A DNA stretch of 32,053 bases from Dactylosporangium aurantiacum (GTDB taxonomy: Bacteria; Actinomycetota; Actinomycetes; Mycobacteriales; Micromonosporaceae). Positions within the stretch are counted from its first letter, which is position 1. Every line of letters starts with the position of its first letter. The stretch covers positions 1 through 32,053 of the forward strand of contig NZ_JNYJ01000069.1 in assembly GCF_000716715.1 (NCBI RefSeq), read 5' to 3'. A program made the translations under genes and the position numbers. Shown piece by piece: positions 16,702 to 23,567 of this stretch. The notes below the pieces were generated by a model. It worked only from the letters and a program-made list of their open reading frames with translations. It was not told where the DNA came from and did not search any database.

Positions 16702-16721
16702 GCCGGACCCGCCGGTCCGGC
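16702..16721. terminator. Hairpin between convergent DUF2267 and LuxR genes
   Basis: GCCGGACC-CGCC-GGTCCGGC is a perfect 8-bp stem with a 4-nt loop, placed between two convergent genes, so it could serve both. Just before it are short direct repeats: GGCTGACC(G/A)GACC twice (16661-16686) and CCGGACCCGCCG twice (about 16691-16713). Confidence 0.6.
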
Positions 16722-16739
16722 ACCGCGGGAGTGGCGCCG

Positions 16740-19271
16740 TCAGCCGGGTGGCGCGGCCGGCCGCCGGTCCGTCCCGGGACGGACCGGCGGCGGGTTGTCC
16801 TCGACCGCCGGCAGCAGGCCGAGGTCGAGCGCCGCCCGGACGGCGTCGCGGCGGCGGTGCACCGACAGCTTGCGGTAGATGGACGCGGTGTGCGTCTTGA
16901 CGGTGTTGAGCGACAGGTGCAGCACGGCGGCGATCTCCGGGACGGTCCGGTGACCCGGCAGGTGGTGCAGCACGGCGAGCTCGCTCGGCGTGAGGGCCGG
17001 GTTGTCGTCGCCGGACCGCAGGATCTCGACGGCGTCCGGCTCGGTGGCGGGCGGCGGTGGGGCCGGCACCGGCAGGCCGGCGTCGGCCTGGAACGGATGC
17101 CGGACGCCTTCGGCGGCCGCGCGGCGCTCGGCCTGCCGGCGCCAGCCGGCGGCGGCCGTGGTGTCGCCGCTCAGCAGCGCCTGCCGGGACAGCAGCAGCA
17201 GGATCTCGACCTGCTGGAACAGTGACGTGCCCGGCTCGTCGAGCAACGGGCGCAGGAGACCGGCGGCGTCCCCGCCTCCGGCCAGCACGAGCCTCGCGGC
17301 GGTGATCGTGGCGGCGGCCGCCGGGACACCGACGGCGTCGGTGCTCCAGTGCCGTCCGGCCTGGTCGGCGCGGCCCATGGCGAGGAGCAGCTCGGCGCGC
17401 AGCACGTGCGCCGCCCAGCGGGGCACCAGGTGCCGGTCGTCGCCGTCCGCGATCAGCTCCTGGACGTGCCTGAGGGCCACCGCGTGGTCGTGCTGCTGCT
17501 GCAGCAGCACCGCGGCCTGCAGGCGCTGGCCGGCGACCAGCGCCGGCACCGCCTGCCACAGCTCGACCGCGAGCGCGTCGAGGTGCCGCAGCGCGGCGTC
17601 GCGGTCACCGCGCTGGACGGCGGTCTCGGCCAGGGTCAGCCGGGCCCAGCCCTCGTCGACGGCGCCGACGACGCCGTCGGCCCGGACCACGCCGCGCAGC
17701 TGTTCGGCGGTGCGGGCGGCGTCGCCAAGCCGGCCCGCCATCCGCTCGGTCACCATGTGCAGCCGCAGCACCGTGCTCCGCGCGACCGGTCCGGCGCTCG
17801 CCTGCGCCCGGAAGGCGGACAGCGACTGCCGGGCGGCCGTGAAGTCGCCCTGCCGCAGCAGCTGCCAGATGGTGGCGACCGTGCCCGGCGACGGACCGGT
17901 GACGTGCCCGACGTCGCGGGAGTTGTGCTTGCGGTCGATCGTGGCCCGGTCCCGGTGCGGGGCGGACGCGAAGCCCCTGTTGACCGGCCACCAGCGCGGC
18001 TCCGGGAAGCGCGACGGCTCGCCGCCGTCGGTGGCCGGGCGCAGCAGGTCGAAGGCGTACGCGAGCGCCCGGTCGGAGGCCAGCGACGACCACGGCCGCG
18101 GCGCCTCCGCGGTCGGGGCGGCCTGGACGGTCGCCGCGCGGATGGCGTCGTCGTGCCGGTAGGCCAGCCGGACGGCGAGTGAGCGGTCCTCCGCCGCCAG
18201 GGCGTGCCGCAGGGCCTCCGCGTACAGCTCGTGCGCCGCGAACCAGGAGGCCGCCACCCCGTGCAGGCGCCGCGCCCGGGCCGGGTCCCACTGCGACAGC
18301 GTCACGTACAGGTCGGTCCGCCACATCCGCGGGACGTGGTACCAGACGGAGCCGTGCTCCAGCGGCACGGCGAACATCTCGTCACGGGCGAGGGCCTCGA
18401 GGACCCCCGCGGCGTCGCGGTGCCCGGTGAGCGACGCGAACAGGTCCGCGCAGACCGCGTCGGCGACGCTGGCGTCCAGGACGGCCTGCCGGACGTCGGC
18501 CGGGTGCTCGCGCAGCACGTCGTGCAGGACGTACTCGGCCAGGCCCGCGCCGTTGCCCTGGAGCCGGTCGATGACGGCGCCGGCGTCGTACCGTTCGGCG
18601 GTCAGCGCCGTGATCGCCACCATGAGGCCGCCCGCCCAGCCACCGGTGACGGCGTAGAGCCGCCGGCAGTCGGCCGGGGCCAGGTCCAGCCCGCGCAGCC
18701 GGCAGATGGCGGCGGTCTCCGCCGCGGTGAAGGCCAGGTCCCGGCGGCCGAGCGCCGCACGGCGCGCCGGCGTGCCCGTGCCGGCCGCACCGTCGGGTGG
18801 GGCGTGCCGGCCGACCAGCACGACCCGGACCGCGCCGGTGCGGGCCGCGACGTGCCGCACCTGGGGCAGGAAGCGCGGGTCGGTGACGGCCTCCGTGCCG
18901 TCGAGCACGACCGTCGTGGTGCCGTCCGGCCCGCCGGGGCCGGCTCCGGTCAGGCGGTCACAGAGCTCGTCGACGCTGCCGGCCGACGCCGGCCACCACG
19001 CGGGTGCCCGGGACGGCGACTGCCACCAGGTGGCTGCCCCCGGGCCGTGCAGGTCCACGTACACCGCGCGGTCCACCCGGTCGGGCGTGTCGATCCAGTG
19101 CGAGACCAGGTCGGTCTTGCCCGAGCCGGCGGGCGCGTAGATCGCGGCGACCGGGTGCCGGGTCAGCAGCGTCGTCGCCTCGTGCAGCCGGGGACGGTGC
19201 AGATGCGGCCGGTGGACCTCGGCGTACGGCGGTAATTGTGCAATTTCACCATCCTCGGGAAAAGCCCGCAT
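16740..19271 (-). CDS. Large LuxR-family (MalT-like) ATPase transcriptional regulator
   Basis: An 843-residue regulator of the LAL/STAND type. An N-terminal RPRLHEAT motif precedes a Walker A loop, APAGSGKT (46-53). TTVVLDGTEAV is a Walker B candidate, and an arginine-rich AAA-like segment follows. The middle is helical and TPR-like. The C-terminal LuxR HTH lies at about 757-822 (LTPSELAVLHHL ... LSLNTVKTHTASIYRKL), followed by a proline-rich tail. Such proteins bind ATP and an unknown inducer and activate nearby genes. The ATG has GAGGAGTC six bases upstream. It diverges from the GMC/SDR/GT2/GT-C cassette across a 431-bp region, so control of that cassette is plausible but unproven. Its last codons contain a perfect 32-bp palindrome. 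Confidence 0.9.
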   Translation of the reverse strand: MRAFPEDGEIAQLPPYAEVHRPHLHRPRLHEATTLLTRHPVAAIYAPAGSGKTDLVSHWIDTPDRVDRAVYVDLHGPGAATWWQSPSRAPAWWPASAGSVDELCDRLTGAGPGGPDGTTTVVLDGTEAVTDPRFLPQVRHVAARTGAVRVVLVGRHAPPDGAAGTGTPARRAALGRRDLAFTAAETAAICRLRGLDLAPADCRRLYAVTGGWAGGLMVAITALTAERYDAGAVIDRLQGNGAGLAEYVLHDVLREHPADVRQAVLDASVADAVCADLFASLTGHRDAAGVLEALARDEMFAVPLEHGSVWYHVPRMWRTDLYVTLSQWDPARARRLHGVAASWFAAHELYAEALRHALAAEDRSLAVRLAYRHDDAIRAATVQAAPTAEAPRPWSSLASDRALAYAFDLLRPATDGGEPSRFPEPRWWPVNRGFASAPHRDRATIDRKHNSRDVGHVTGPSPGTVATIWQLLRQGDFTAARQSLSAFRAQASAGPVARSTVLRLHMVTERMAGRLGDAARTAEQLRGVVRADGVVGAVDEGWARLTLAETAVQRGDRDAALRHLDALAVELWQAVPALVAGQRLQAAVLLQQQHDHAVALRHVQELIADGDDRHLVPRWAAHVLRAELLLAMGRADQAGRHWSTDAVGVPAAAATITAARLVLAGGGDAAGLLRPLLDEPGTSLFQQVEILLLLSRQALLSGDTTAAAGWRRQAERRAAAEGVRHPFQADAGLPVPAPPPPATEPDAVEILRSGDDNPALTPSELAVLHHLPGHRTVPEIAAVLHLSLNTVKTHTASIYRKLSVHRRRDAVRAALDLGLLPAVEDNPPPVRPGTDRRPAAPPG
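16760..16791. repeat. Perfect 32-bp palindrome at the 3' end of the LuxR gene
   Basis: Positions 16760-16775 (GCCGCCGGTCCGTCCC) are the exact reverse complement of 16776-16791, with no spacer. It lies 18 nt inside the stop codon of the minus-strand regulator gene and codes for part of its proline-rich tail. As RNA it would fold into a long hairpin in either direction, and it could stop read-through from the convergent DUF2267 gene. It could also be a protein-binding site. Confidence 0.85.
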
Positions 19272-19702
19272 GGTGACTCCTCAATGGGCGGACATCGACG
19301 GAGCTTTCCTGTCTGGATACCAGCGCCAATGATCGTCGACAAGAGACGAAGGTGTTGTTTCGCACCACTGTGAAGACAGCGGCCAGTTGGCGGCGGAAAA
19401 TGAGCCTGAACGGGTGATCAGCGCACCGCCGAATGACCACTCCAGGCGCGTTGGTCAACGAGCGATCCGGCAGGGGGACGGGCCCGGGTGGCGCGCTCCG
19501 GCGGCCGGAATCGCCCGTTCATGCGGTCCAGGTGAGGTGCCGCCGCGGCCGGGGTGACCTTCCGGGCGTCCAATTCCACCGGGGCGGCGCGCGATGATGC
19601 AATGCGTGCGGCAGGCCTGTCGGCGTGCGATTTCTGAGTAGCCGAATGAGATGCGGATCGGAGGGCACCGTTGAGCGGATCCGGCGGCGTTGCGCCGCGG
19701 TC
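19272..19702. other. 431-bp divergent intergenic region, less GC-rich than its neighbours
   Basis: Lies between the LuxR-type gene (minus) and the GMC oxidoreductase (plus). It holds a promoter candidate for the regulator (19314-19342) and a short inverted repeat, CGTTG-GT-CAACG, at 19449-19460. No GGGNCNNNNGNCCC element was found. An open frame on the minus strand (19246-19458) overlaps the regulator start and shows no family resemblance, so I do not call it a gene. The absence of a clear ribosome binding site for the flavoprotein leaves its exact start open. Confidence 0.6.
19314..19342 (-). promoter_or_regulatory. Candidate promoter of the LuxR-type gene
   Basis: Read on the minus strand, TTGTCG, a 17-nt spacer and TATCCA resemble a -35/-10 pair, with the -10 ending 42 nt before the start codon. 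The -10 match is only partial. Confidence 0.35.
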
Positions 19703-21277
19703 ATGATCTATGTGATCGGCTCCGGTCCGGCGGGTGTCGCCGCCGCGGTCGCGCTGACCCGGCAGGGTCTGCCGGTCACCGTCCTGGACGTGGGGCTGTC
19801 GCTGGAGCCGGCCCGGGCCGCGGCCGTCGGCCGGCTGGCGGCGCGGCCGCCGCAGGGGTGGGCCGCCGCGGACGTGGCGACGGTGCGGCAGCACCTGACC
19901 GCCGACGCCGGCGGTGTCCCGCTGAAGGTCAGCTTCGGCTCCGACTTCGTGTACCGCGACGCCGAGCGGCACCTGCCGCGCCGCGCGACGGGCGTCGGTG
20001 TGGTGCCGTCGTTCGGCGAGGGCGGGTTCGGCAACGTCTGGGGCGCCGCCGCGCTGCCGTACCTGCGCGACGAGCTGGACGGGTGGCCGCTCGGGCCCGG
20101 CGAGCTGGAGGGAGCGTTCGCGCGGGTGCTGTCGTTCGTCGGGCTGTCCGGCGCCGACGACGACCTGGCCGAGCGGTTCCCGGCGTACACCGACCGGCTG
20201 GAGGCGCTCCCGGCGAGCCGGCAGGCCGAGGAGCTGCTGGGCGACCTGCGCCGGCACCGGGAGGCGCTGCGCGCGCAAGGGTTCGTGTTCGGCCGGGCGC
20301 GGCTCGCGGTCGCCGGCCGCAACGCCGGCGGCCACGGATGCGAGCGGTGCGGCCTGTGCATGTCCGGCTGCCCGTACGGCCTGATCTACAACCCGGCCGT
20401 CACGCTGCGCGGCCTCGTCGCGCGGGGGCTGGTGACCTACGTCCCGGGTGTCCTGGTCACCGGGTTCGCCGAGCGCGGCGGCGAGGTGCACATCGACGTG
20501 CGGCAGCTGGCGACCGGGCGGACCGTGCGGCACGTCGCGTCCCGCCTGTACGTCGCGGGCGGCGTGCTCGGCACCACGAAGCTGTACCTGGCGTCGATCG
20601 GCGCCTACGACCACGAGCTGGTGGTGCGCGACAGCCAGTACTTCCTGCTGCCGATGCTGCGCTACTCGGGCGTGCCGGGCGTGTCCGACGAAGGGCTGCA
20701 CACCCTGTCGCAGGTGTTCCTCGAGGTGTTCGACCCGCGGCTGTCGGCCAGGAGCATCCACCTGCAGCTCTACACCTACAACCCGCTCTACCGGCGGGCC
20801 GTCGAGGCCACGCTCGGCGCCGCCTACCCGGCGCTGCGCCCGCTCAGCGAGGCGCTGCTGCGGCGGATGCTGCTGATCCAGGGCTACCTGCACTCGGACC
20901 TGTCCGGCGAGATCGGCCTCACCCTGCGCCGGGACGGGGTGCTCGACCTGGAGGGCCGGCCCGGGCCGCGCACCCGCCGGGTGCTCGGCGGGCTCGTCGC
21001 GAAGCTGCGCCGCAACCGGTCGTCGCTGCGGGCGGTCCCGCTGCGGCCGCTGCTGAAGCTCGGCGAGCCCGGCCGCGGCTTCCACTGCGGCGGCTCGCTG
21101 CCGATGCGCCGGCGGCCCGGCGACTTCGAGACCGACCCGCTGGGCCGTCCCGCCGGGTTCGAGCGGGTGCACCTGGTCGACGCCACCGTCTTCCCGACCG
21201 TCACCGCCAGCACGATCACCCTGACGGTCATGGCCAACGCCTACCGCATCGGTGCCCACGAGGACGCGGGCCGGTGA
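19703..21277 (+). CDS. GMC-family FAD-dependent oxidoreductase with a ferredoxin-like cysteine motif
   Basis: A 524-residue flavoprotein. The N-terminus MIYVIGSGPAGVAAAVAL is the FAD Rossmann motif. The C-terminus has the GMC signature, with FHCGGSLPM carrying the likely active-site histidine, then VDATVFPTVTASTITLTVMA. Unusual for a GMC enzyme, residues 213-224 read CERCGLCMSGCP, a CxxCxxCxxxCP spacing like a [4Fe-4S] site. The start at 19703 gives the canonical N-terminus but has no clear ribosome binding site; in-frame ATGs at 19625 and 19646 would add 26 or 19 residues. The stop overlaps a GTG (GTGA) that opens a repeat module. Substrate unknown; the neighbours suggest a sugar or lipid-linked sugar alcohol. 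Confidence 0.85.
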   Translation: MIYVIGSGPAGVAAAVALTRQGLPVTVLDVGLSLEPARAAAVGRLAARPPQGWAAADVATVRQHLTADAGGVPLKVSFGSDFVYRDAERHLPRRATGVGVVPSFGEGGFGNVWGAAALPYLRDELDGWPLGPGELEGAFARVLSFVGLSGADDDLAERFPAYTDRLEALPASRQAEELLGDLRRHREALRAQGFVFGRARLAVAGRNAGGHGCERCGLCMSGCPYGLIYNPAVTLRGLVARGLVTYVPGVLVTGFAERGGEVHIDVRQLATGRTVRHVASRLYVAGGVLGTTKLYLASIGAYDHELVVRDSQYFLLPMLRYSGVPGVSDEGLHTLSQVFLEVFDPRLSARSIHLQLYTYNPLYRRAVEATLGAAYPALRPLSEALLRRMLLIQGYLHSDLSGEIGLTLRRDGVLDLEGRPGPRTRRVLGGLVAKLRRNRSSLRAVPLRPLLKLGEPGRGFHCGGSLPMRRRPGDFETDPLGRPAGFERVHLVDATVFPTVTASTITLTVMANAYRIGAHEDAGR

Positions 21278-21353
21278 GCGGTCCGGAGGAGCCGCGAACC
21301 ATGGGCGCAGTGCTTGGTTCACGGCGGCGCCGGAGCGTAGCGGAGGTGGCGGC
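21274..21353 (+). repeat. Repeat module, copy A (carries its own ribosome binding site and GTG)
   Basis: The core (21292-21357) starts CCGCGAACCATGGGC, continues TTGGTTCACGGCGGCGCCGG and ends AGCGGAGGTGGCGGCGTGA. The arms CCGCGAACCA and TGGTTCACGG pair with one mismatch, so a hairpin can form. The module begins at GTGA, where the flavoprotein stop overlaps a GTG, and ends at another GTGA preceded by GGAGGTG. It therefore encloses a 27-codon open frame (21274-21357, peptide ending GSRRRRSVAEVAA). Copy B follows directly. Confidence 0.8.
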
Positions 21354-21439
21354 GTGAGCGGCCAGCGTAGCGGCTCGGGCCGCGAACCATGGGCTGAGTT
21401 TGGTTCACGGCGGCGCCGGAGCGCAGCGGAGGTGACGGC
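21354..21439 (+). repeat. Repeat module, copy B, ending at the SDR start codon
   Basis: The core (21380-21443) repeats copy A with few changes (CCGCGAACCATGGGC ... TTGGTTCACGGCGGCGCCGG ... AGCGGAGGTGACGGCGTGA). It encloses a 29-codon open frame (21354-21443, peptide ending GSRRRRSAAEVTA), homologous to that of copy A. Its terminal GGAGGTGA is the ribosome binding site of the SDR gene, whose GTG start at 21440 overlaps the small frame's stop. Confidence 0.8.
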
Positions 21440-22312
21440 GTGAACAAGGTGGTGGCGGTCACCGGCGCGTCGGGCTACCTGGGTTCGCGGCTGTGCCGCG
21501 GGTTCGTCGCGGCCGGTGGGCGGGCGGTGCGCATGAGCCGGGGCAGCGCCGAGGCGCGGTTCACGCTCGCCGCCGGCGCGCCGGACGGGCTGTTCCGGCG
21601 CCACCGGGTGCTCGCCCTGGTGCACTGCGCGTGGGACTTCACGGCGAGCCGGCGGGCCGACGTCGCCGCGCACAACGTCCTGGGCTCGATCCGCCTCATG
21701 GAGCAGGCCCGCGCGGAGGGCGTCGAGACCATCGTGTTCGTCTCGACGATCAGCGCGTTCCCCGGCTGCCGCAGCGAGTACGGCCGGGCGAAGCTCACCG
21801 TCGAGGCGGCGGCCCGGCGGCTGGGCGCCCTGGTGGTCCGCCCCGGCCTGGTCTTCGGCGACCGGCCGGGCGGGATGATCGGGGCGCTCAGCGCCGCGGT
21901 CCGCACGTCCCCGGTCGTGCCGTTGGTCGGCACCGGCCGGCAGCTGCTCTACCCGGCCCACGAGGACGACGTCGTCGCCCTCGTCCGCCGCCTGGTCGTC
22001 CGGCCCGACCTGGTCGAGCCGGGCCGTCCGGTCATCGCCGCGCACGAGCACGGCTGGACGCTGCGGCGGATCCTGGAGGGTCTCGCCGCCCGCCAGGGCC
22101 GCGCGATCCGGCTGGTGCCGGTCCCGTGGCGCGCGGTCTGGCTGCCGCTGCGGACCGCCGAGCTGCTCGGGCTGCACCCGCCGTTTCGCAGCGACAGCGT
22201 GGTGAGCTTGGTCAACCAGCCGCGGTCACCGGACTTCGCGCCGACCCGCGCCGCGGGTGTCGCGTTCCGCGACTTCGCCCGCCCGGCTCCCGGGGTCTCC
22301 CATGTCGGCTGA
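21440..22312 (+). CDS. NAD-dependent epimerase/dehydratase (extended SDR)
   Basis: A 290-residue extended short-chain dehydrogenase. The nucleotide-binding motif TGASGYLG is at residues 8-15. The catalytic set is S102 (FVSTISAF) with Y114 and K118 (YGRAK). The family acts on nucleotide sugars, steroids or other alcohols; the C-terminal part (RILEGLAARQGRAIRL) is typical of epimerases and 3-beta-hydroxysteroid-dehydrogenase-like members. The GTG start overlaps the repeat-encoded frame, and GGAGGTGA lies six bases before. The last 11 nt overlap the GT2 gene. Next to a flavoprotein and a GT2, a role in sugar or lipid-sugar epimerisation is my inference. Confidence 0.85.
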   Translation: MNKVVAVTGASGYLGSRLCRGFVAAGGRAVRMSRGSAEARFTLAAGAPDGLFRRHRVLALVHCAWDFTASRRADVAAHNVLGSIRLMEQARAEGVETIVFVSTISAFPGCRSEYGRAKLTVEAAARRLGALVVRPGLVFGDRPGGMIGALSAAVRTSPVVPLVGTGRQLLYPAHEDDVVALVRRLVVRPDLVEPGRPVIAAHEHGWTLRRILEGLAARQGRAIRLVPVPWRAVWLPLRTAELLGLHPPFRSDSVVSLVNQPRSPDFAPTRAAGVAFRDFARPAPGVSHVG

Positions 22313-23552
22313 GCCCGCACCCGTCGAGGTCAGCGTGGTGCTGCCCTGCCTCAACGAGGCGGAGACCATCGAGGTGTGCGTGCGCAAGGCGCTCGCCGGT
22401 CTCGCCGCGCTCGGGGTGGTCGGCGAGGTGCTCGTCGCCGACAACGGCTCGACCGACGGGTCGCAGGCGCTCGCGGCCGCGGCCGGCGCGACGGTGGTCC
22501 ACGCACCGGTCCGCGGCTACGGCGGCGCCCTCATCCGGGGGATCGAGGCCGCCCGCGGCCGGTACGTGGTCATGGGCGACGCCGACGACTCCTACGACCT
22601 GGGCAACCTCGGACCGTTCATCGCCGAGCTGCGCACCGGCACCGACGTCGTCATGGGCAACCGCTTCAAGGGCGGCATCGCACCGGGCGCGATGCCGCCG
22701 CTGCACCGGTACCTCGGCAACCCCCTGCTGTCCTGGCTCGGCCGGCTGCTGTTCAGGCTGCCGGGTGTCGGCGACTTCCACTGCGGCCTGCGCGGGTTCA
22801 ACCGGGACCGGATCCGCGCGCTCGGGCTCTGCATGGCCGGCATGGAGTTCGCCAGCGAGCTGGTCATCCGCGCGGCGCTGGCCCGGTACTCGATCACCGA
22901 GGTCCCCACCACGCTGCGGCCGGACGGCCGCAGCCACCCGCCGCACCTGCGGACCTGGCGCGACGGCTGGCGGCACCTGCGGTTCCTGCTCGTGTTCGCG
23001 CCGAAGCCCACGCTGCTGGTCCCCGGTCTGATGATCGCCTGCGCCGGGCTGCTCGGCACGGCCCTGCTGGTCCCCGGGGAGCGGCGCGCGTTCGGCGTCT
23101 CGTTCGACGTGGGCGCGCTCGTGTACAGCTGCCTGGCCGTGCTGGTCGGCGTCCAGTTGCTGATCTTCGGCGGGTTCGCGCGCCTGTACGGGGTGCAGGA
23201 AGGCATCACGCGGGAGGACAAGCACGCGCGCTGGACCCGCTGGCTGAGCTTCGAACGGTGCGTCACCGCCGGCCTGCTCGTCGGCCTCGGCGGCCTGGCG
23301 GACACGCTGGTCGCGGTCACCGACTGGGGCAGCACCGGCTTCGGCGCGCTCGACCCGCGCGAGACGCTGCGCGCCGTGGTGCCCTCGGCGACGGCGATCG
23401 CGCTCGGCGTCATCCTGATCTTCTCCGGGCTGTTCGCCAGCCTGCTGTCGCTGCGGACGTCGGCGGAGCGCGGCGGCGCCCCGGGCGCGTCCGGGATCCC
23501 GTCCCCGCGCCCGACCGCCGAGACGTCCCCCGACCCCACCCACCGGCCCTGA
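22302..23552 (+). CDS. GT2 glycosyltransferase, polyprenyl-phosphate-sugar synthase-like, with membrane anchor
   Basis: A 416-residue protein. Residues 8-240 are a family 2 glycosyltransferase (VVLPCLNEAETI, VADNGSTDGS, metal-binding DAD at 93-95 in MGDADDSYD, then GNRFKGGI and FHCGLRGFNR). The class resembles dolichol-phosphate-mannose synthase and GtrB. Four hydrophobic segments follow (about 240-395), then a proline-rich tail. It probably transfers a sugar from a nucleotide donor to a polyprenyl phosphate at the inner face of the membrane. The ATG at 22302 lies inside the end of the SDR gene and the ribosome binding site is weak, so translational coupling is likely. Confidence 0.88.
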   Translation: MSAEPAPVEVSVVLPCLNEAETIEVCVRKALAGLAALGVVGEVLVADNGSTDGSQALAAAAGATVVHAPVRGYGGALIRGIEAARGRYVVMGDADDSYDLGNLGPFIAELRTGTDVVMGNRFKGGIAPGAMPPLHRYLGNPLLSWLGRLLFRLPGVGDFHCGLRGFNRDRIRALGLCMAGMEFASELVIRAALARYSITEVPTTLRPDGRSHPPHLRTWRDGWRHLRFLLVFAPKPTLLVPGLMIACAGLLGTALLVPGERRAFGVSFDVGALVYSCLAVLVGVQLLIFGGFARLYGVQEGITREDKHARWTRWLSFERCVTAGLLVGLGGLADTLVAVTDWGSTGFGALDPRETLRAVVPSATAIALGVILIFSGLFASLLSLRTSAERGGAPGASGIPSPRPTAETSPDPTHRP

Positions 23553-23567
23553 AGGAGTCACACGACC

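Noticed and set aside
19246..19458. 70-codon minus-strand frame overlapping the LuxR-type gene start
   Set aside because: No convincing ribosome binding site or family; it covers the candidate promoter of the regulator.
21274..21443. Possible CRISPR-like repeats
   Set aside because: Only two copies, adjacent without a unique spacer of constant size, and no cas genes nearby.
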